DNA of 64,000 bases. Source: Anaerolinea sp. GTDB taxonomy: Bacteria; Chloroflexota; Limnocylindria; Limnocylindrales; CSP1-4. The position numbers and the translations under genes are program-made. A model generated the notes under the pieces. That model was not told the origin of the DNA. It did not search any database and was given only the letters and a program-made list of their open reading frames with translations. The DNA is taken from contig PNKK01000006.1 of the NCBI GenBank assembly GCA_013822395.1, positions 33,204 through 97,203 on the forward strand. The letters run 5' to 3'. Below, piece after piece: positions 16,876 through 24,713 of the stretch (position 1 is the first letter of the stretch; each line of letters starts with the position of its first letter).

Positions 16876-17000
16876 CCGCGGCCGTTGTCGCTGTGTGATT
16901 CTGAGCTGAGCCAGGGGTGCCCCGTCGACGCGAGGCGCCGGGCGCCAGGCGCCAGGCCGAGATCGCTCTTGAACCGTATGCACGTCAGCGGCAACGTGGT

Positions 17001-17567
17001 TCAGCCGCCCGCCGGGCCCGGGCTGGGCGTCGGCGGGCCCGGGCTGGGCGTCGGCGGGCCCGGGCTGGGCGTCGGCGGGCCCGGGCTGGGCGTCGGCGGG
17101 TTCGCGTCGTCGACCTTCGTTCCGGGGATGAGGACGAGCACCCAGCCGGGCTCGATGTGGTTCGGGTCGTAGCCTGCGGACTCGGGGTCGAGGGATGGGT
17201 ACGATCCACGATTCCACCAGGCGAGACTCCGAGCGGAGGTGTCGAAGGCCCGGGCAACGGAGGTCAGGCTGTCGCCCGCCCGAACGACGTAGCTCGTGAA
17301 CGTTGGCGCCGGGGTCGGTGTCGGCCGGATGAAGCTCGGAAGTGGGATGGGAGTCGGGGAGCCGGCCGGTGTCGCGCCCGTCGCGCCGGGGGAGGCACCG
17401 GGGGTGGGTGAAGCCGGTGCGGCCGGCAGGAGCCCTGGGATCAGGACGATCGCCGCGGCGAGTGCAACGAGGACGATCGCGAGCGACGCGGCCGTCGCGG
17501 GGGTGGCAAGGGGATTGCCGTGCCGCGAGGTGCCGGGTGGCCGGAGGGTGGACTCGGGCTGGCCCAT
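17001..17567 (-). CDS. Membrane-anchored LysM protein with Pro-rich repeats
   Basis: The protein has 188 residues. One transmembrane helix (SLAIVLVALAAAIVLIPGLLP, split by eye at ~28-48) is followed by a Pro/Thr/Gly linker. A LysM domain covers ~92-140 (YVVRAGDSLTSVARAFDTSARSLAWWN to WVLVLIPG), and the C-terminal tail is built of PPTPSPG heptapeptides. LysM binds peptidoglycan or chitin-like glycans; with one helix the domain would face the wall. The ATG at 17567 has a CAGACT box 7 bases upstream and no SD, consistent with a leaderless start. It lies next to the diguanylate cyclase gene. Confidence 0.82.
   Translation of the reverse strand: MGQPESTLRPPGTSRHGNPLATPATAASLAIVLVALAAAIVLIPGLLPAAPASPTPGASPGATGATPAGSPTPIPLPSFIRPTPTPAPTFTSYVVRAGDSLTSVARAFDTSARSLAWWNRGSYPSLDPESAGYDPNHIEPGWVLVLIPGTKVDDANPPTPSPGPPTPSPGPPTPSPGPPTPSPGPAGG
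17014..17097. repeat. Four perfect 21-base tandem repeats in the LysM gene
   Basis: GGGCCCGGGCTGGGCGTCGGC occurs four times head to tail (17014, 17035, 17056, 17077). On the coding strand each unit adds one PPTPSPG heptad to the C-terminal tail. The units appear identical, implying recent slippage or gene conversion, so copy number may vary between strains. Confidence 0.92.
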
Positions 17568-17633
17568 GGGTGCCAGTCTGACGTGGGTCCGGGCCGCGGA
17601 GTTGCGAGCCGGTCGATGATGCGAGGCCGCTTC

Positions 17634-20600
17634 TCAGCGCGTGGTCGGCGCGGCGGGCTCGCCCGCCGGCGAGAAATCGATCGGCGTCGGCACCTGGAGC
17701 GTGAACTCGCCGGCGAGGGCGAGGCCCTCGACGGCGGTCGCCACGCGCCCACCGCCACCCCGCTTGGCCACGAAACAGGCGCGGTCCGCCGCGAGGAGGA
17801 TCTCGTCCGGCGTCGCGCCGTCCGTGGGGTACGTGGCCACGCCGGCCGAGGCATCCAGGTGAAGCCCGGCCCGATGGAAGCCGGACCCGGGCCCGACCAC
17901 GCCGCCGATCGCGCTGCAGATGCGCTGGGCGACCGGCCCCGCGTGGGCGGCGTCCGTGCCCGCCAGAATGACCGCGAACTCGTCGCCGCCGTACCGGAAG
18001 GCCGCATCGGTCTCGCGGCTGGCGCCGACGATCGCCGCCGCGACCTGCTTCAGGAGGTCGTTCCCGGCCGAGTGCCCGTACGTGTCGTTCACCAACTTGA
18101 ACCGGTCGAGATCGATCATCAGGATGCTGAACGGCGCCTCGCTCTCGACCGCCGCCGCGAGCCGCTCGCGGAAGCTGCCGTGGTTCAGGAGTCCGGTGAG
18201 GTCGTCCGTCTGTGCGCGCTGGGCAAGTGCGCCGTGCACCTGCGCGTTCTGGAGGGCGATCGAGACCTGCGCCGCGAAGAGCTTGACGAGCTCGAACTCC
18301 TCGTCCGTGAAGATCCGCTCCTCGCCCATCCTCTCCAGGGTCAGGATCCCGATCGAGCGATCGCGGCCTCGGAGCGGGACGCACATCAGGCTGCCGTGAA
18401 TCGGTCCGGACGTGCCATGCCGGACGCGCAGATCGGTGTACTGGTCGGGCACCAGGGTGGGCTCGTTGTGGGCCACAACCCAGGTGGCGAGGCCATGCTC
18501 CCCAGGCTCGAACGGTCGCAGGTAGGACTCGGCGTCGGCGCCCTTGGCGATCACCGGCATCAGCGCACCGCGGCCGTCGAGGAGCGCGATCGCGATGCTG
18601 TCCCAGCCGACGAGCTCGCCCAGGCGGTCGGCGACGGCGTCGAGGATGGAGTGAACATCGAGCGTTGTCAGGATGGATTCCGTGATCAGGAGCAGGTCGC
18701 GCTGGCTCTGGACCTGCCGCTCGAGCGCGGCGGACTGGCGGCGGAGCCGCTCGGTGGCGTCGGCGTTGGCCATGGCCTGCGCGGCGAAGCTCGCGTAGAT
18801 CTCGAGGAGCCGGAGGTCGTCGTCGCGGAACTGGCGCAGCCCGAGCTTCGAGAGGACGAGGACGCCGAGGACCTGGTCCTCGTAGAGCATCGGCGCGAGG
18901 AGCATCGACTCGTCGAGGTCGGCCTCGGTGCCTGGGATCGTGTTGCCCCGCGGGTCCGCGGCCGCGTCGTGAAGGATCTGCGCGACCCGGTGCTCGGCGA
19001 CCCAGCCGGTGATTCCCGACCCGACCTTGACCCGGAGGCGCTCCGGCGTCTCGTCGACGTACTCGCCGACCTGGCCTTTCATCGCGACCGGGACCAGGTC
19101 GTCGCCGTCGAGGCGGTAGACCCGCACGTTGTGATAGTCGATCAGCTGGCGAAGCTCGGTGGCGATCGTTGCCCCGATCTCCTGGACGGTCGACAGCCGG
19201 CTCAGACGCGCGCCGAGCTGCTGGATCGACCGGAGCTGCGCCGCCCACGTCGCGAGCTGCGCGTAGGCGCGAGCCGTCCGGATCGCGACCGACGCCTGGG
19301 TCGCAAGCGAGCCCAGCGTGTCGACCTCGTCGTCGCTCCAGTGATGCGGCCGGTCGTGGTAGATGTTCAGGCTGCCCAGCAGCTCGCCATCCGGGCCGTC
19401 GAACAGGGGGGCCACGCAGAGCGTGTCGAAGCCTTCCTGGACCACGGCCGCGCGGATCTCCGCGGCGCGCGGGTCGTCCCGGAACCCCATTGAGAAGACA
19501 GGCCCACCGATTGCCACCGCCGAGTTGATGAGCGACCGGCTGGTCGCCGGCGAGATGGCCGCGAGGTACGACGCCGACAGGCCGCGTGAGGTGGCCGCCC
19601 GCCGTGAGCCGTCCGGCTGGTAGACGAGCACGGACGCCCGGTCGCCACCGAGGAGGACCATCGCATGGTCGACGAGACCGGCGAGGATCTGGTCCAGGTC
19701 GAGGCGGCTACCGATGTCACCGGCCACCCGCCGCAGAGCTTCGGCACGATGGAGCTGACGGGCGATGTGGGCGGCGGCCGACGCCGCCGAGATGATCGTC
19801 CCCAGGGCACCGGCGGCGGCGGCGATCAGGTCTCGCAGCTCGTTCGTGGCCGGCGCGTCCGTCTCCGCGACCGCGAGGAGCACGCCCCACGGCCCATCGG
19901 CACCCGGGATCGCGGCGGCGAGCTCGCGACCACGGAGCCCGGAGGCGGAGAGCGAGACCCCAGGATCCGCGTCCGCGACGCTGCCCGGGGCGTCCAGCGC
20001 CGCGCCGAGGACGCCGATTCCGCACGGGAGCTCGACGAGGCGGGCGTCCGGCGGCCCGGAGACACCGACAGGCGTCAGGCGATCGCCGCGAAGTCGCCAG
20101 GCCGATACCAGGCGGAGGCCGGCCCCCTCGCCGATCGCCTGCGTCGCCGAACCGAGCAGGATCTCGGGATCCACGACCTCGCTGATGACCGAGGACGCGA
20201 TCCGCCCGAGGGCGGCCAGGACCCTCAGGCCGGCCCGATGCGCGCCCGGCCCCGGCGCCGCGACCTCAAGGGTGGTGCGCAGGCCGGGACGACGGCCTGG
20301 CAACCCGGCGATCGCGGTCGTCGCCCGCCTGGAGTTGCCATGCCGGCTCCGGCGGAGACGCCCCGCTCCGCGGGAGGCGGGCTCGGGCTCCGGCCCTCCG
20401 GCCGCGTTCGACAGGTAGCGCTGGAGATCCCCGAGGCGGTAGCGGCGGTCGCCGCGAGGATTGATCCGGTAGTAACGGAGTCGGCCGGCGTCGCTCCACG
20501 CTCGGATCGTGTTCGGATGGACGCCCAGCACCTGGGCGGCCTTCGTGACGGTGAGTGTCGCGTCGGCCGGTCGCGGATGGAGCTGGGCGATCGTGGACAC
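17634..20600 (-). CDS. HTH - four GAF - GGDEF diguanylate cyclase
   Basis: The protein has 988 residues. It opens with a MerR/excisionase-type HTH (15-65: LTVTKAAQVLGVHPNTIRAW). Four GAF-like sensory domains follow (about 118-275, 285-445, 455-615, 635-785), joined by helical linkers. A GGDEF domain ends it (796-960): DDLTGLLNHGSF, IDLDRFKLVNDTYGH, active-site GGDEF at 871-875 and an intact RETD inhibitory I-site at 862-865, five residues before it. It should therefore make c-di-GMP with product inhibition, tuned by small ligands in the GAF domains. A DNA-binding head on a diguanylate cyclase is unusual. The GTG start has GAGGA upstream and a promoter at 20636-20663. Confidence 0.93.
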   Translation of the reverse strand: MSTIAQLHPRPADATLTVTKAAQVLGVHPNTIRAWSDAGRLRYYRINPRGDRRYRLGDLQRYLSNAAGGPEPEPASRGAGRLRRSRHGNSRRATTAIAGLPGRRPGLRTTLEVAAPGPGAHRAGLRVLAALGRIASSVISEVVDPEILLGSATQAIGEGAGLRLVSAWRLRGDRLTPVGVSGPPDARLVELPCGIGVLGAALDAPGSVADADPGVSLSASGLRGRELAAAIPGADGPWGVLLAVAETDAPATNELRDLIAAAAGALGTIISAASAAAHIARQLHRAEALRRVAGDIGSRLDLDQILAGLVDHAMVLLGGDRASVLVYQPDGSRRAATSRGLSASYLAAISPATSRSLINSAVAIGGPVFSMGFRDDPRAAEIRAAVVQEGFDTLCVAPLFDGPDGELLGSLNIYHDRPHHWSDDEVDTLGSLATQASVAIRTARAYAQLATWAAQLRSIQQLGARLSRLSTVQEIGATIATELRQLIDYHNVRVYRLDGDDLVPVAMKGQVGEYVDETPERLRVKVGSGITGWVAEHRVAQILHDAAADPRGNTIPGTEADLDESMLLAPMLYEDQVLGVLVLSKLGLRQFRDDDLRLLEIYASFAAQAMANADATERLRRQSAALERQVQSQRDLLLITESILTTLDVHSILDAVADRLGELVGWDSIAIALLDGRGALMPVIAKGADAESYLRPFEPGEHGLATWVVAHNEPTLVPDQYTDLRVRHGTSGPIHGSLMCVPLRGRDRSIGILTLERMGEERIFTDEEFELVKLFAAQVSIALQNAQVHGALAQRAQTDDLTGLLNHGSFRERLAAAVESEAPFSILMIDLDRFKLVNDTYGHSAGNDLLKQVAAAIVGASRETDAAFRYGGDEFAVILAGTDAAHAGPVAQRICSAIGGVVGPGSGFHRAGLHLDASAGVATYPTDGATPDEILLAADRACFVAKRGGGGRVATAVEGLALAGEFTLQVPTPIDFSPAGEPAAPTTR

Positions 20601-20633
20601 CGGTTCCTCGGGAGGATTTGTGAAGTCGTGACA

Positions 20634-21443
20634 TCACTCTACGAACCCCACAGATCTTGCCAATAGGACGAAGGTCCCATTGGCGTCCGGCGCGCCGGAC
20701 CGAGGCACCTCTGCGGCCGCCTCCGGCTTCTGGGGAAACGGCATCAGGAAGAGGACGAGCCCGACCAGGACGAGCACCCCCGCTGCGAAGAGCAGGGCGG
20801 CGGCGAGCCGCTGACGGGCCGCGAAATCGACGGCGAGGATCCGCCTGGCCTCGGCCGGCTCGAGGGTGCACAGGATCAGCGGCCGCCCACGACCCGGCCC
20901 CAGGCGTGGCTGCCCGGACGGGTCGATTGTCGGGACGCCGAGGGCGATCGCGTGCTCAACGCTCGATACGTGCTCCACCACGACCCGGGCCGGGAGATCG
21001 TGGGGCAGATCGTCCGGCGCCCGGTCCTCGAGGTCGCCGACGACACCGACGCTCTCACGAGGGATCACGACCAGTCCCTCCGCGACGGACTCGCCGTCGA
21101 TGGCGATCGCGTCCAGCCCCTCCCGGATCTCGAACGGCACCACCTCGCGGACGACCTCCAGGTCCGTCCAGCGGCCGTCCCGCTGCGCCTGGATGCGGGT
21201 CCGCCGGAGGACGAGCGGGCGGTGGTCGGCGTCCTCGAAGTCGGCCTCGCTGTCGATCCGGCCGTCGATCCGGACGTACACGGCTCGACCGGCTCGGGCG
21301 AGGGCGACGGCCTCGGCGACGGTGACCCTGGGCGCGGCCGTCAGGAGGCGCCCGACGCGGTACCGGGGTCCGAACGATCGGAGGATCCCGATCGCCGCGC
21401 CGAGCGCAAGGAGGCCGGCGAGGATCGAGATGAGGGCATCCAC
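20634..21443 (-). CDS. Membrane protein with GIDE-like domain
   Basis: The protein has 269 residues. The N-terminal helix is ALISILAGLLALGAAIGIL, and a soluble middle part contains VYVRIDGRIDSEADFEDADHRPLVLRRTRIQ, WTDLEVVREVVPFEI and AIAIDGESVAEGLVVIPRESVGVV. A second helix lies near the C-terminus (LAAALLFAAGVLVLVGLVLFL). This two-helix layout with a beta-rich domain resembles GIDE domains of MUL1-like proteins, which also occur in bacteria without a RING finger; the match is by eye. The GTG at 21443 is chosen because a TATCAT -10 element sits 8 bases upstream. Its 3' end overlaps the promoter of the diguanylate cyclase gene. Confidence 0.6.
   Translation of the reverse strand: MDALISILAGLLALGAAIGILRSFGPRYRVGRLLTAAPRVTVAEAVALARAGRAVYVRIDGRIDSEADFEDADHRPLVLRRTRIQAQRDGRWTDLEVVREVVPFEIREGLDAIAIDGESVAEGLVVIPRESVGVVGDLEDRAPDDLPHDLPARVVVEHVSSVEHAIALGVPTIDPSGQPRLGPGRGRPLILCTLEPAEARRILAVDFAARQRLAAALLFAAGVLVLVGLVLFLMPFPQKPEAAAEVPRSGAPDANGTFVLLARSVGFVE
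20636..20663 (-). promoter_or_regulatory. Putative promoter of the GGDEF gene
   Basis: On the minus strand TTGGCA (20663-20658) and TAGAGT (20641-20636) are separated by 16 bases, about 36 bases before the GTG at 20600. It overlaps the last codons of the upstream membrane-protein gene, which therefore need not be co-transcribed. Confidence 0.5.
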
Positions 21444-21451
21444 GGGCGGGA

Positions 21452-21457
21452 ATGATA
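21452..21457 (-). promoter_or_regulatory. Leaderless-type -10 (TATCAT) for the GIDE-like gene
   Basis: TATCAT on the minus strand, 8 bases before the GTG at 21443, with no Shine-Dalgarno sequence. The spacing matches the other leaderless starts in this window. Confidence 0.55.
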
Positions 21458-21686
21458 GCCGCGGGGTTGGTCGAGACCGGAAGCACCGCCTAGCTGCCGG
21501 ACATGGAAAGGCCCGGAGAAACCTACCCGACACGTGGGCGTTGATGCGATCGCTGCCGTTAGTGTCGCTCAGCCCCTCCGGGCTGGCGAGAACGCTACGG
21601 GCGGGGCCGTGGTCGAGTCAACGGGCCCTGTCCACGAGATTCGCGACCGGCGCTTCAGTTATCCACCCGGCGTCCACACGCCGCCC

Positions 21687-22259
21687 TCAGCCGGCCGGCC
21701 GTCCCGTCGCGGGATCGACGGCGTTGAGCCGGCCGGAGTAGCTCGTGAGGACGAGCCTCCCGCCCACGAGCTCAGCGCCGGTGACCACGTCCGAGTGGGC
21801 GATCCGCCAACCGACGGCCCCGTCCTCCTCGATCGCGAACGTCTCGAGCTCGCTCTGGACGAGGACGTGGCGGAGGCGCGACGAGGCGAGGACTGCGAGG
21901 ACGGGTGTCGCGGACCGATGTGTCCAGCGGAGGTCGCCGGCCCGCGCCTCCAGCCCGTACACGTGGAACCCGTACTTCACGACGAGCAGCGCGCTGGTGT
22001 CCCAGTAGATCGCGGCGGGCTCGTCGTGGACCGTCGACGCGAACCGCGCCGACCAGGCGCCAGCCGGGCCGTCAACGCGGAGCTCGGCGCGACAGCGCGC
22101 GTCGGGGTCTTCGACGACGAGCGGCCCGTGGTCCAGGAGCGCGCCGCCGGCCTCGGACAGGGCGAAGACGGCAGCCGCCTGGCCGCTCCCGCCCCACCGC
22201 CAGCGCGCGCGAAACCCGCCCGGGTACGAGACCGTCGCGTCGCGCGGCTCCGCACTCAC
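21687..22259 (-). CDS. Hypothetical protein with beta-propeller-like repeats
   Basis: The protein has 190 residues and starts at a GTG overlapping the ybaK stop (GTGA), so it is translated with that gene. The sequence is beta-rich: AAIYWDTSALLVVKYGFHVYGLEARAGDLRWTHRS, HVLVQSELETFAIEEDGAVGWRIAHSD and GRLVLTSYSGRLNAVDPATGRPAG resemble PQQ/WD-like blades of outer-loop dehydrogenase-type propellers, but there are only about three. No signal peptide or catalytic motif is seen. The function is unknown. A ~240-base gap (21444-21686) downstream holds no gene or clear terminator. Confidence 0.65.
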   Translation of the reverse strand: MSAEPRDATVSYPGGFRARWRWGGSGQAAAVFALSEAGGALLDHGPLVVEDPDARCRAELRVDGPAGAWSARFASTVHDEPAAIYWDTSALLVVKYGFHVYGLEARAGDLRWTHRSATPVLAVLASSRLRHVLVQSELETFAIEEDGAVGWRIAHSDVVTGAELVGGRLVLTSYSGRLNAVDPATGRPAG

Positions 22260-22786
22260 GAGGCGGCCTGGATGTCCGCCTGCCGCCGCTCTTCGGCGAT
22301 GGGTGCCACGTTGGCGTCGGCGAGCATCCGGAGGACGGCCGGCGCGACGGGAAAGACGGCCGTCGGCAGCCCGGCCGCGGCCCACACGATCGGAAAGCGT
22401 CCCAGGTCCGGGTCCATCACGACCCGCACCCGCCGGGCGTGACCGAATGGCGGGATCCCGCCGATGACGAACCCGGTGAGATCGTTTGCCTCCTTCGCGG
22501 TCGCGCGGCGCACGTCCGTGCGACCGAGCACGGCCGCGAGGCGCGCGAGGTCCACCCGGTTCGGGCCGGACACGAGGCACAGGATCGGCTCGAGCTCGTC
22601 GCCCGCCGTGGCGACCACGAAGACGAGCGACTTCACGATCTGTCCGAGCTCGGCGCCGACGGCCCGGGCGGCCTCCTCGGCCGTGTGCGTCGACTCATCG
22701 AAGGCGGTCACCTCGAGCTCGACCCCCTTGCGCCGAGCAGCTTCCAGGACGCGCCGTACGGCGGCGTGGTGGATCGTCTGTGGCAC
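22256..22786 (-). CDS. YbaK/EbsC-type aminoacyl-tRNA editing protein
   Basis: The protein has 176 residues and belongs to the trans-editing INS superfamily that hydrolyses misacylated tRNA, such as Cys-tRNA(Pro). Diagnostic stretches are TAEEAARAVGAELGQIVKSLVFVV with the catalytic-pocket Lys, LCLVSGPNRVDLARLA, and GFVIGGIPPFGHARRV, the GxxPxG loop that positions the aminoacyl-A76 end. The GTG at 22786 lies 6 bases after a TAGACT -10 box and has no SD, so it is probably leaderless. It is divergent from the HAD gene across a repeat-bearing 111-base region. Confidence 0.88.
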   Translation of the reverse strand: MPQTIHHAAVRRVLEAARRKGVELEVTAFDESTHTAEEAARAVGAELGQIVKSLVFVVATAGDELEPILCLVSGPNRVDLARLAAVLGRTDVRRATAKEANDLTGFVIGGIPPFGHARRVRVVMDPDLGRFPIVWAAAGLPTAVFPVAPAVLRMLADANVAPIAEERRQADIQAAS

Positions 22787-22792
22787 CGGGAG

Positions 22793-22798
22793 AGTCTA
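22793..22798 (-). promoter_or_regulatory. Leaderless-type -10 (TAGACT) for ybaK-like gene
   Basis: TAGACT on the minus strand is 6 bases before the GTG at 22786. No Shine-Dalgarno sequence is present. Confidence 0.6.
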
Positions 22799-22814
22799 GC
22801 ATCCGGTCCGACCC

Positions 22815-22885
22815 CGAACCCATGGGGCTCTCGAACCCGTGGGGGCTTCTCGATGCCCGCGGGGCTCTCGAACCCGTGGGGCGCT
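22815..22885. repeat. Four degenerate 17-19-base tandem repeats between divergent promoters
   Basis: Units at 22815-22831, 22832-22850, 22851-22868 and 22869-22885 follow the pattern CGAACCCGTGGGGCTCT. Each contains a small CCC-NN-GGG dyad. They fill the space between the -10 boxes of the divergent ybaK-like and HAD genes and so overlap both -35 regions, a plausible multi-site operator or a slippage array. Confidence 0.75.
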
Positions 22886-22890
22886 AGGAT
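22885..22890 (+). promoter_or_regulatory. Leaderless-type -10 (TAGGAT) for the HAD gene
   Basis: TAGGAT is followed by 7 bases and then the GTG at 22898. There is no Shine-Dalgarno sequence, so a leaderless transcript is likely. Confidence 0.6.
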
Positions 22891-22897
22891 CGGTCTG

Positions 22898-23542
22898 GTG
22901 GACGCCATCGTCTTCGACTGGGACGGAACGCTGGTCGACACGCTGCCCGCGATCACCGACGCCAACGCCGAGGTCCTCGGGTCGTACGGCATCGCCTTCG
23001 ACGCGGACGCCTATCGACGAGCGTACAGCCCCGACTGGCAGGAGATGTACCTCCGACTGGGGATCGATCGCGCCCAGATGGCCGAGGCTGGGGGGCGCTG
23101 GCTCGCCGCCTACCGCAGGGAGATGAGGGAGGTCCGCGCGATGCCCCGAGTCGCCGAGGTCCTGGAACGGCTCACCGAGGCAGGTCTCGCGATGGGTCTC
23201 GTCACGGCCGGCGAACGCACCGTCGTGGAAGACCAGCTCGCCTCGACCGGTCTCGGACGGTTCCTCCCGGTCCGCGTCTGCGGCGGCGACCTGCCGGTGA
23301 TGAAGCCGCATCCGGCGCCACTCCGCAGGGCCCTCGCAGAGCTGGGGCTGGAGGAGGTCCCCGAGCGGACCGCCTACATCGGAGATGCGCAGGACGACAT
23401 GCGGATGGCCCGGGCGGTCGGGGCGCATGGTGTGGGGATCGTATCCATGCTCGGAGCGCACGCCGATCTCCTGTCAGCCGGCGCGTCCGAGGTCGCCGAA
23501 TCGGTGGCCGGCTGGGTGGACGGCTTCCTGGCGTCACGATGA
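22898..23542 (+). CDS. HAD-family hydrolase (phosphoglycolate phosphatase-like)
   Basis: The protein has 214 residues. Motif I is VFDWDGTLVDT right at the N-terminus (nucleophile and acid Asp pair), motif II is GLVTAGE, motif III Lys is in VMKPHPAPL and motif IV is YIGDAQDDM. An alpha-helical cap lies between motifs I and II. It probably dephosphorylates a small sugar or glycolate phosphate; specificity is not visible. The GTG at 22898 is set by motif I and the TAGGAT box. Its last four bases overlap thiN, starting a four-gene operon (HAD, thiN, bcp, PIG-L) with ATGA/GTGA overlaps. Confidence 0.88.
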   Translation: MDAIVFDWDGTLVDTLPAITDANAEVLGSYGIAFDADAYRRAYSPDWQEMYLRLGIDRAQMAEAGGRWLAAYRREMREVRAMPRVAEVLERLTEAGLAMGLVTAGERTVVEDQLASTGLGRFLPVRVCGGDLPVMKPHPAPLRRALAELGLEEVPERTAYIGDAQDDMRMARAVGAHGVGIVSMLGAHADLLSAGASEVAESVAGWVDGFLASR

Positions 23543-24231
23543 CCGTCGGCCGGGCGATCGTCCTCGCCGACGGCGATCAGCCGTCGCGCGTCGACCTCGA
23601 TGCCGCGTGGCCCGGATGGGCCGACGGCGTCGATCTCGTGATCGCGGCCGACGGTGGCGCGCGGCTCGCGGACCCGCTCGGTCTCCGAATCGACGCCTGG
23701 GTAGGTGACGGTGACTCCCTGGGTGAGGCCGGCCTGGGCGAGCTCCGGCGCGCCGGGGTGCCGATCACCCTCGCTCCCGCCGACAAGGACGAGTCCGACG
23801 CCGAGATGGGGCTCCTCGCCGCGCTCCGAACCGGCGCCCGGGACGTGACGATCCTCGGGTCGCTCGGCGGACCTCGGCTGGACCACGCCCTGGCCAACGT
23901 CGCGCTCCTCGCCCATCCGGCGGCCTCGGGCGCCGCCGTCCGCCTCCTGGACGGTGCGACGCGCATTCGTCTGCTGGCCGCGCCGGGCCTGAACGGCGGT
24001 CCGGCGCGCCTCGATCTGGCCGGCCGGGTGGGCGATCTCGTCTCGCTGATCCCGCTCGACGACGTCGCCGGAGTCTCGACGGCGGGACTGCGCTATCCGC
24101 TTCGCGACGAGGCACTGCCGGCGGGCCCGGCACGCGGCCTCTCCAATGTCCGTCAGCGCGCGTCGGCCGACGTCACGATCCGACGCGGCCGGCTCCTCGT
24201 CGTGGAGGTCCCTGCTACCCTGCCGGAATGA
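23539..24231 (+). CDS. thiN: Thiamine pyrophosphokinase
   Basis: The protein has 230 residues. The enzyme converts thiamine and ATP to thiamine diphosphate. Motifs in order are IAADGGARLADPLG, the Mg-binding WVGDGDSLGE, APADKDESDAEMGL, LGSLGGPRLDHALAN and a C-terminal beta domain ending GLSNVRQRASADVTI, the expected thiamine-binding half. It overlaps the HAD gene (ATGA) and the peroxiredoxin gene (ATGA), so it is translationally coupled within the operon. No TPP riboswitch is visible. Confidence 0.92.
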   Translation: MTVGRAIVLADGDQPSRVDLDAAWPGWADGVDLVIAADGGARLADPLGLRIDAWVGDGDSLGEAGLGELRRAGVPITLAPADKDESDAEMGLLAALRTGARDVTILGSLGGPRLDHALANVALLAHPAASGAAVRLLDGATRIRLLAAPGLNGGPARLDLAGRVGDLVSLIPLDDVAGVSTAGLRYPLRDEALPAGPARGLSNVRQRASADVTIRRGRLLVVEVPATLPE

Positions 24232-24713
24232 GCATGCCCGACCCCGGGGACGTCGCCCCGGACATCGTCCTTCCCGACGAGACCGGCACGATCCGCCGCC
24301 TCGCCGACCAGCGAGGCCGCTGGACGATCGTCTACTTCTACCCGGCGGACGACACGCCCGGCTGCACCACCGAGGCCTGCCAGTTCCGCGACCTCGACGC
24401 GGAGGTGCGCGACGTCGGCGCAGACGTCTGGGGCATCAGCCCAGACGGCGCCGAGAGCCACCGCCGGTTCCGCGAGAAGCTCGGTCTCCCCTTCACCCTC
24501 CTGTCCGACCAGGGGCACGCGGTCGCCGAGCGATACGGAGCGTGGACCCTGAAGTCGAACTACGGCCGGGAGTACATGGGGATCCAGCGCTCGACGTTCC
24601 TCGTGGATCCGGACGGCCGGATCGTCCGGACCTGGCCGAGGGTCAAGGCGGACGGCCACGCGGCCGATGTGCTCGCCGCGCTCGCCGAGATCCGCGGCGA
24701 GCACGGCGGGTGA
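24228..24713 (+). CDS. bcp: Thioredoxin-dependent peroxiredoxin (BCP/PrxQ)
   Basis: The protein has 161 residues, typical of BCP. The active site FYPADDTPGCTTEACQFRD holds the peroxidatic and resolving Cys five residues apart, the alpha-helical PrxQ arrangement. VWGISPDGAESHRRFREKLGLPFTLLSD and STFLVDPDGRIVRTWP complete the fold. It reduces hydroperoxides using thioredoxin in the cytoplasm. Although internal to the operon, its ATG also has TACCCT 6 bases upstream, so an extra leaderless promoter is possible. It overlaps the neighbours by 4 bases on both sides. Confidence 0.93.
   Translation: MSMPDPGDVAPDIVLPDETGTIRRLADQRGRWTIVYFYPADDTPGCTTEACQFRDLDAEVRDVGADVWGISPDGAESHRRFREKLGLPFTLLSDQGHAVAERYGAWTLKSNYGREYMGIQRSTFLVDPDGRIVRTWPRVKADGHAADVLAALAEIRGEHGG

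Noticed and set aside
15460..19248. Leftward 1262-codon frame
   Set aside because: Covers the ECF S and T genes, the LysM gene and the GGDEF gene in the wrong frame; translation is low-complexity Arg/Pro/Asp.
22815..22885. Possible CRISPR or attenuator
   Set aside because: Repeats are contiguous, degenerate and lie between divergent promoters; no spacer or leader peptide is visible.
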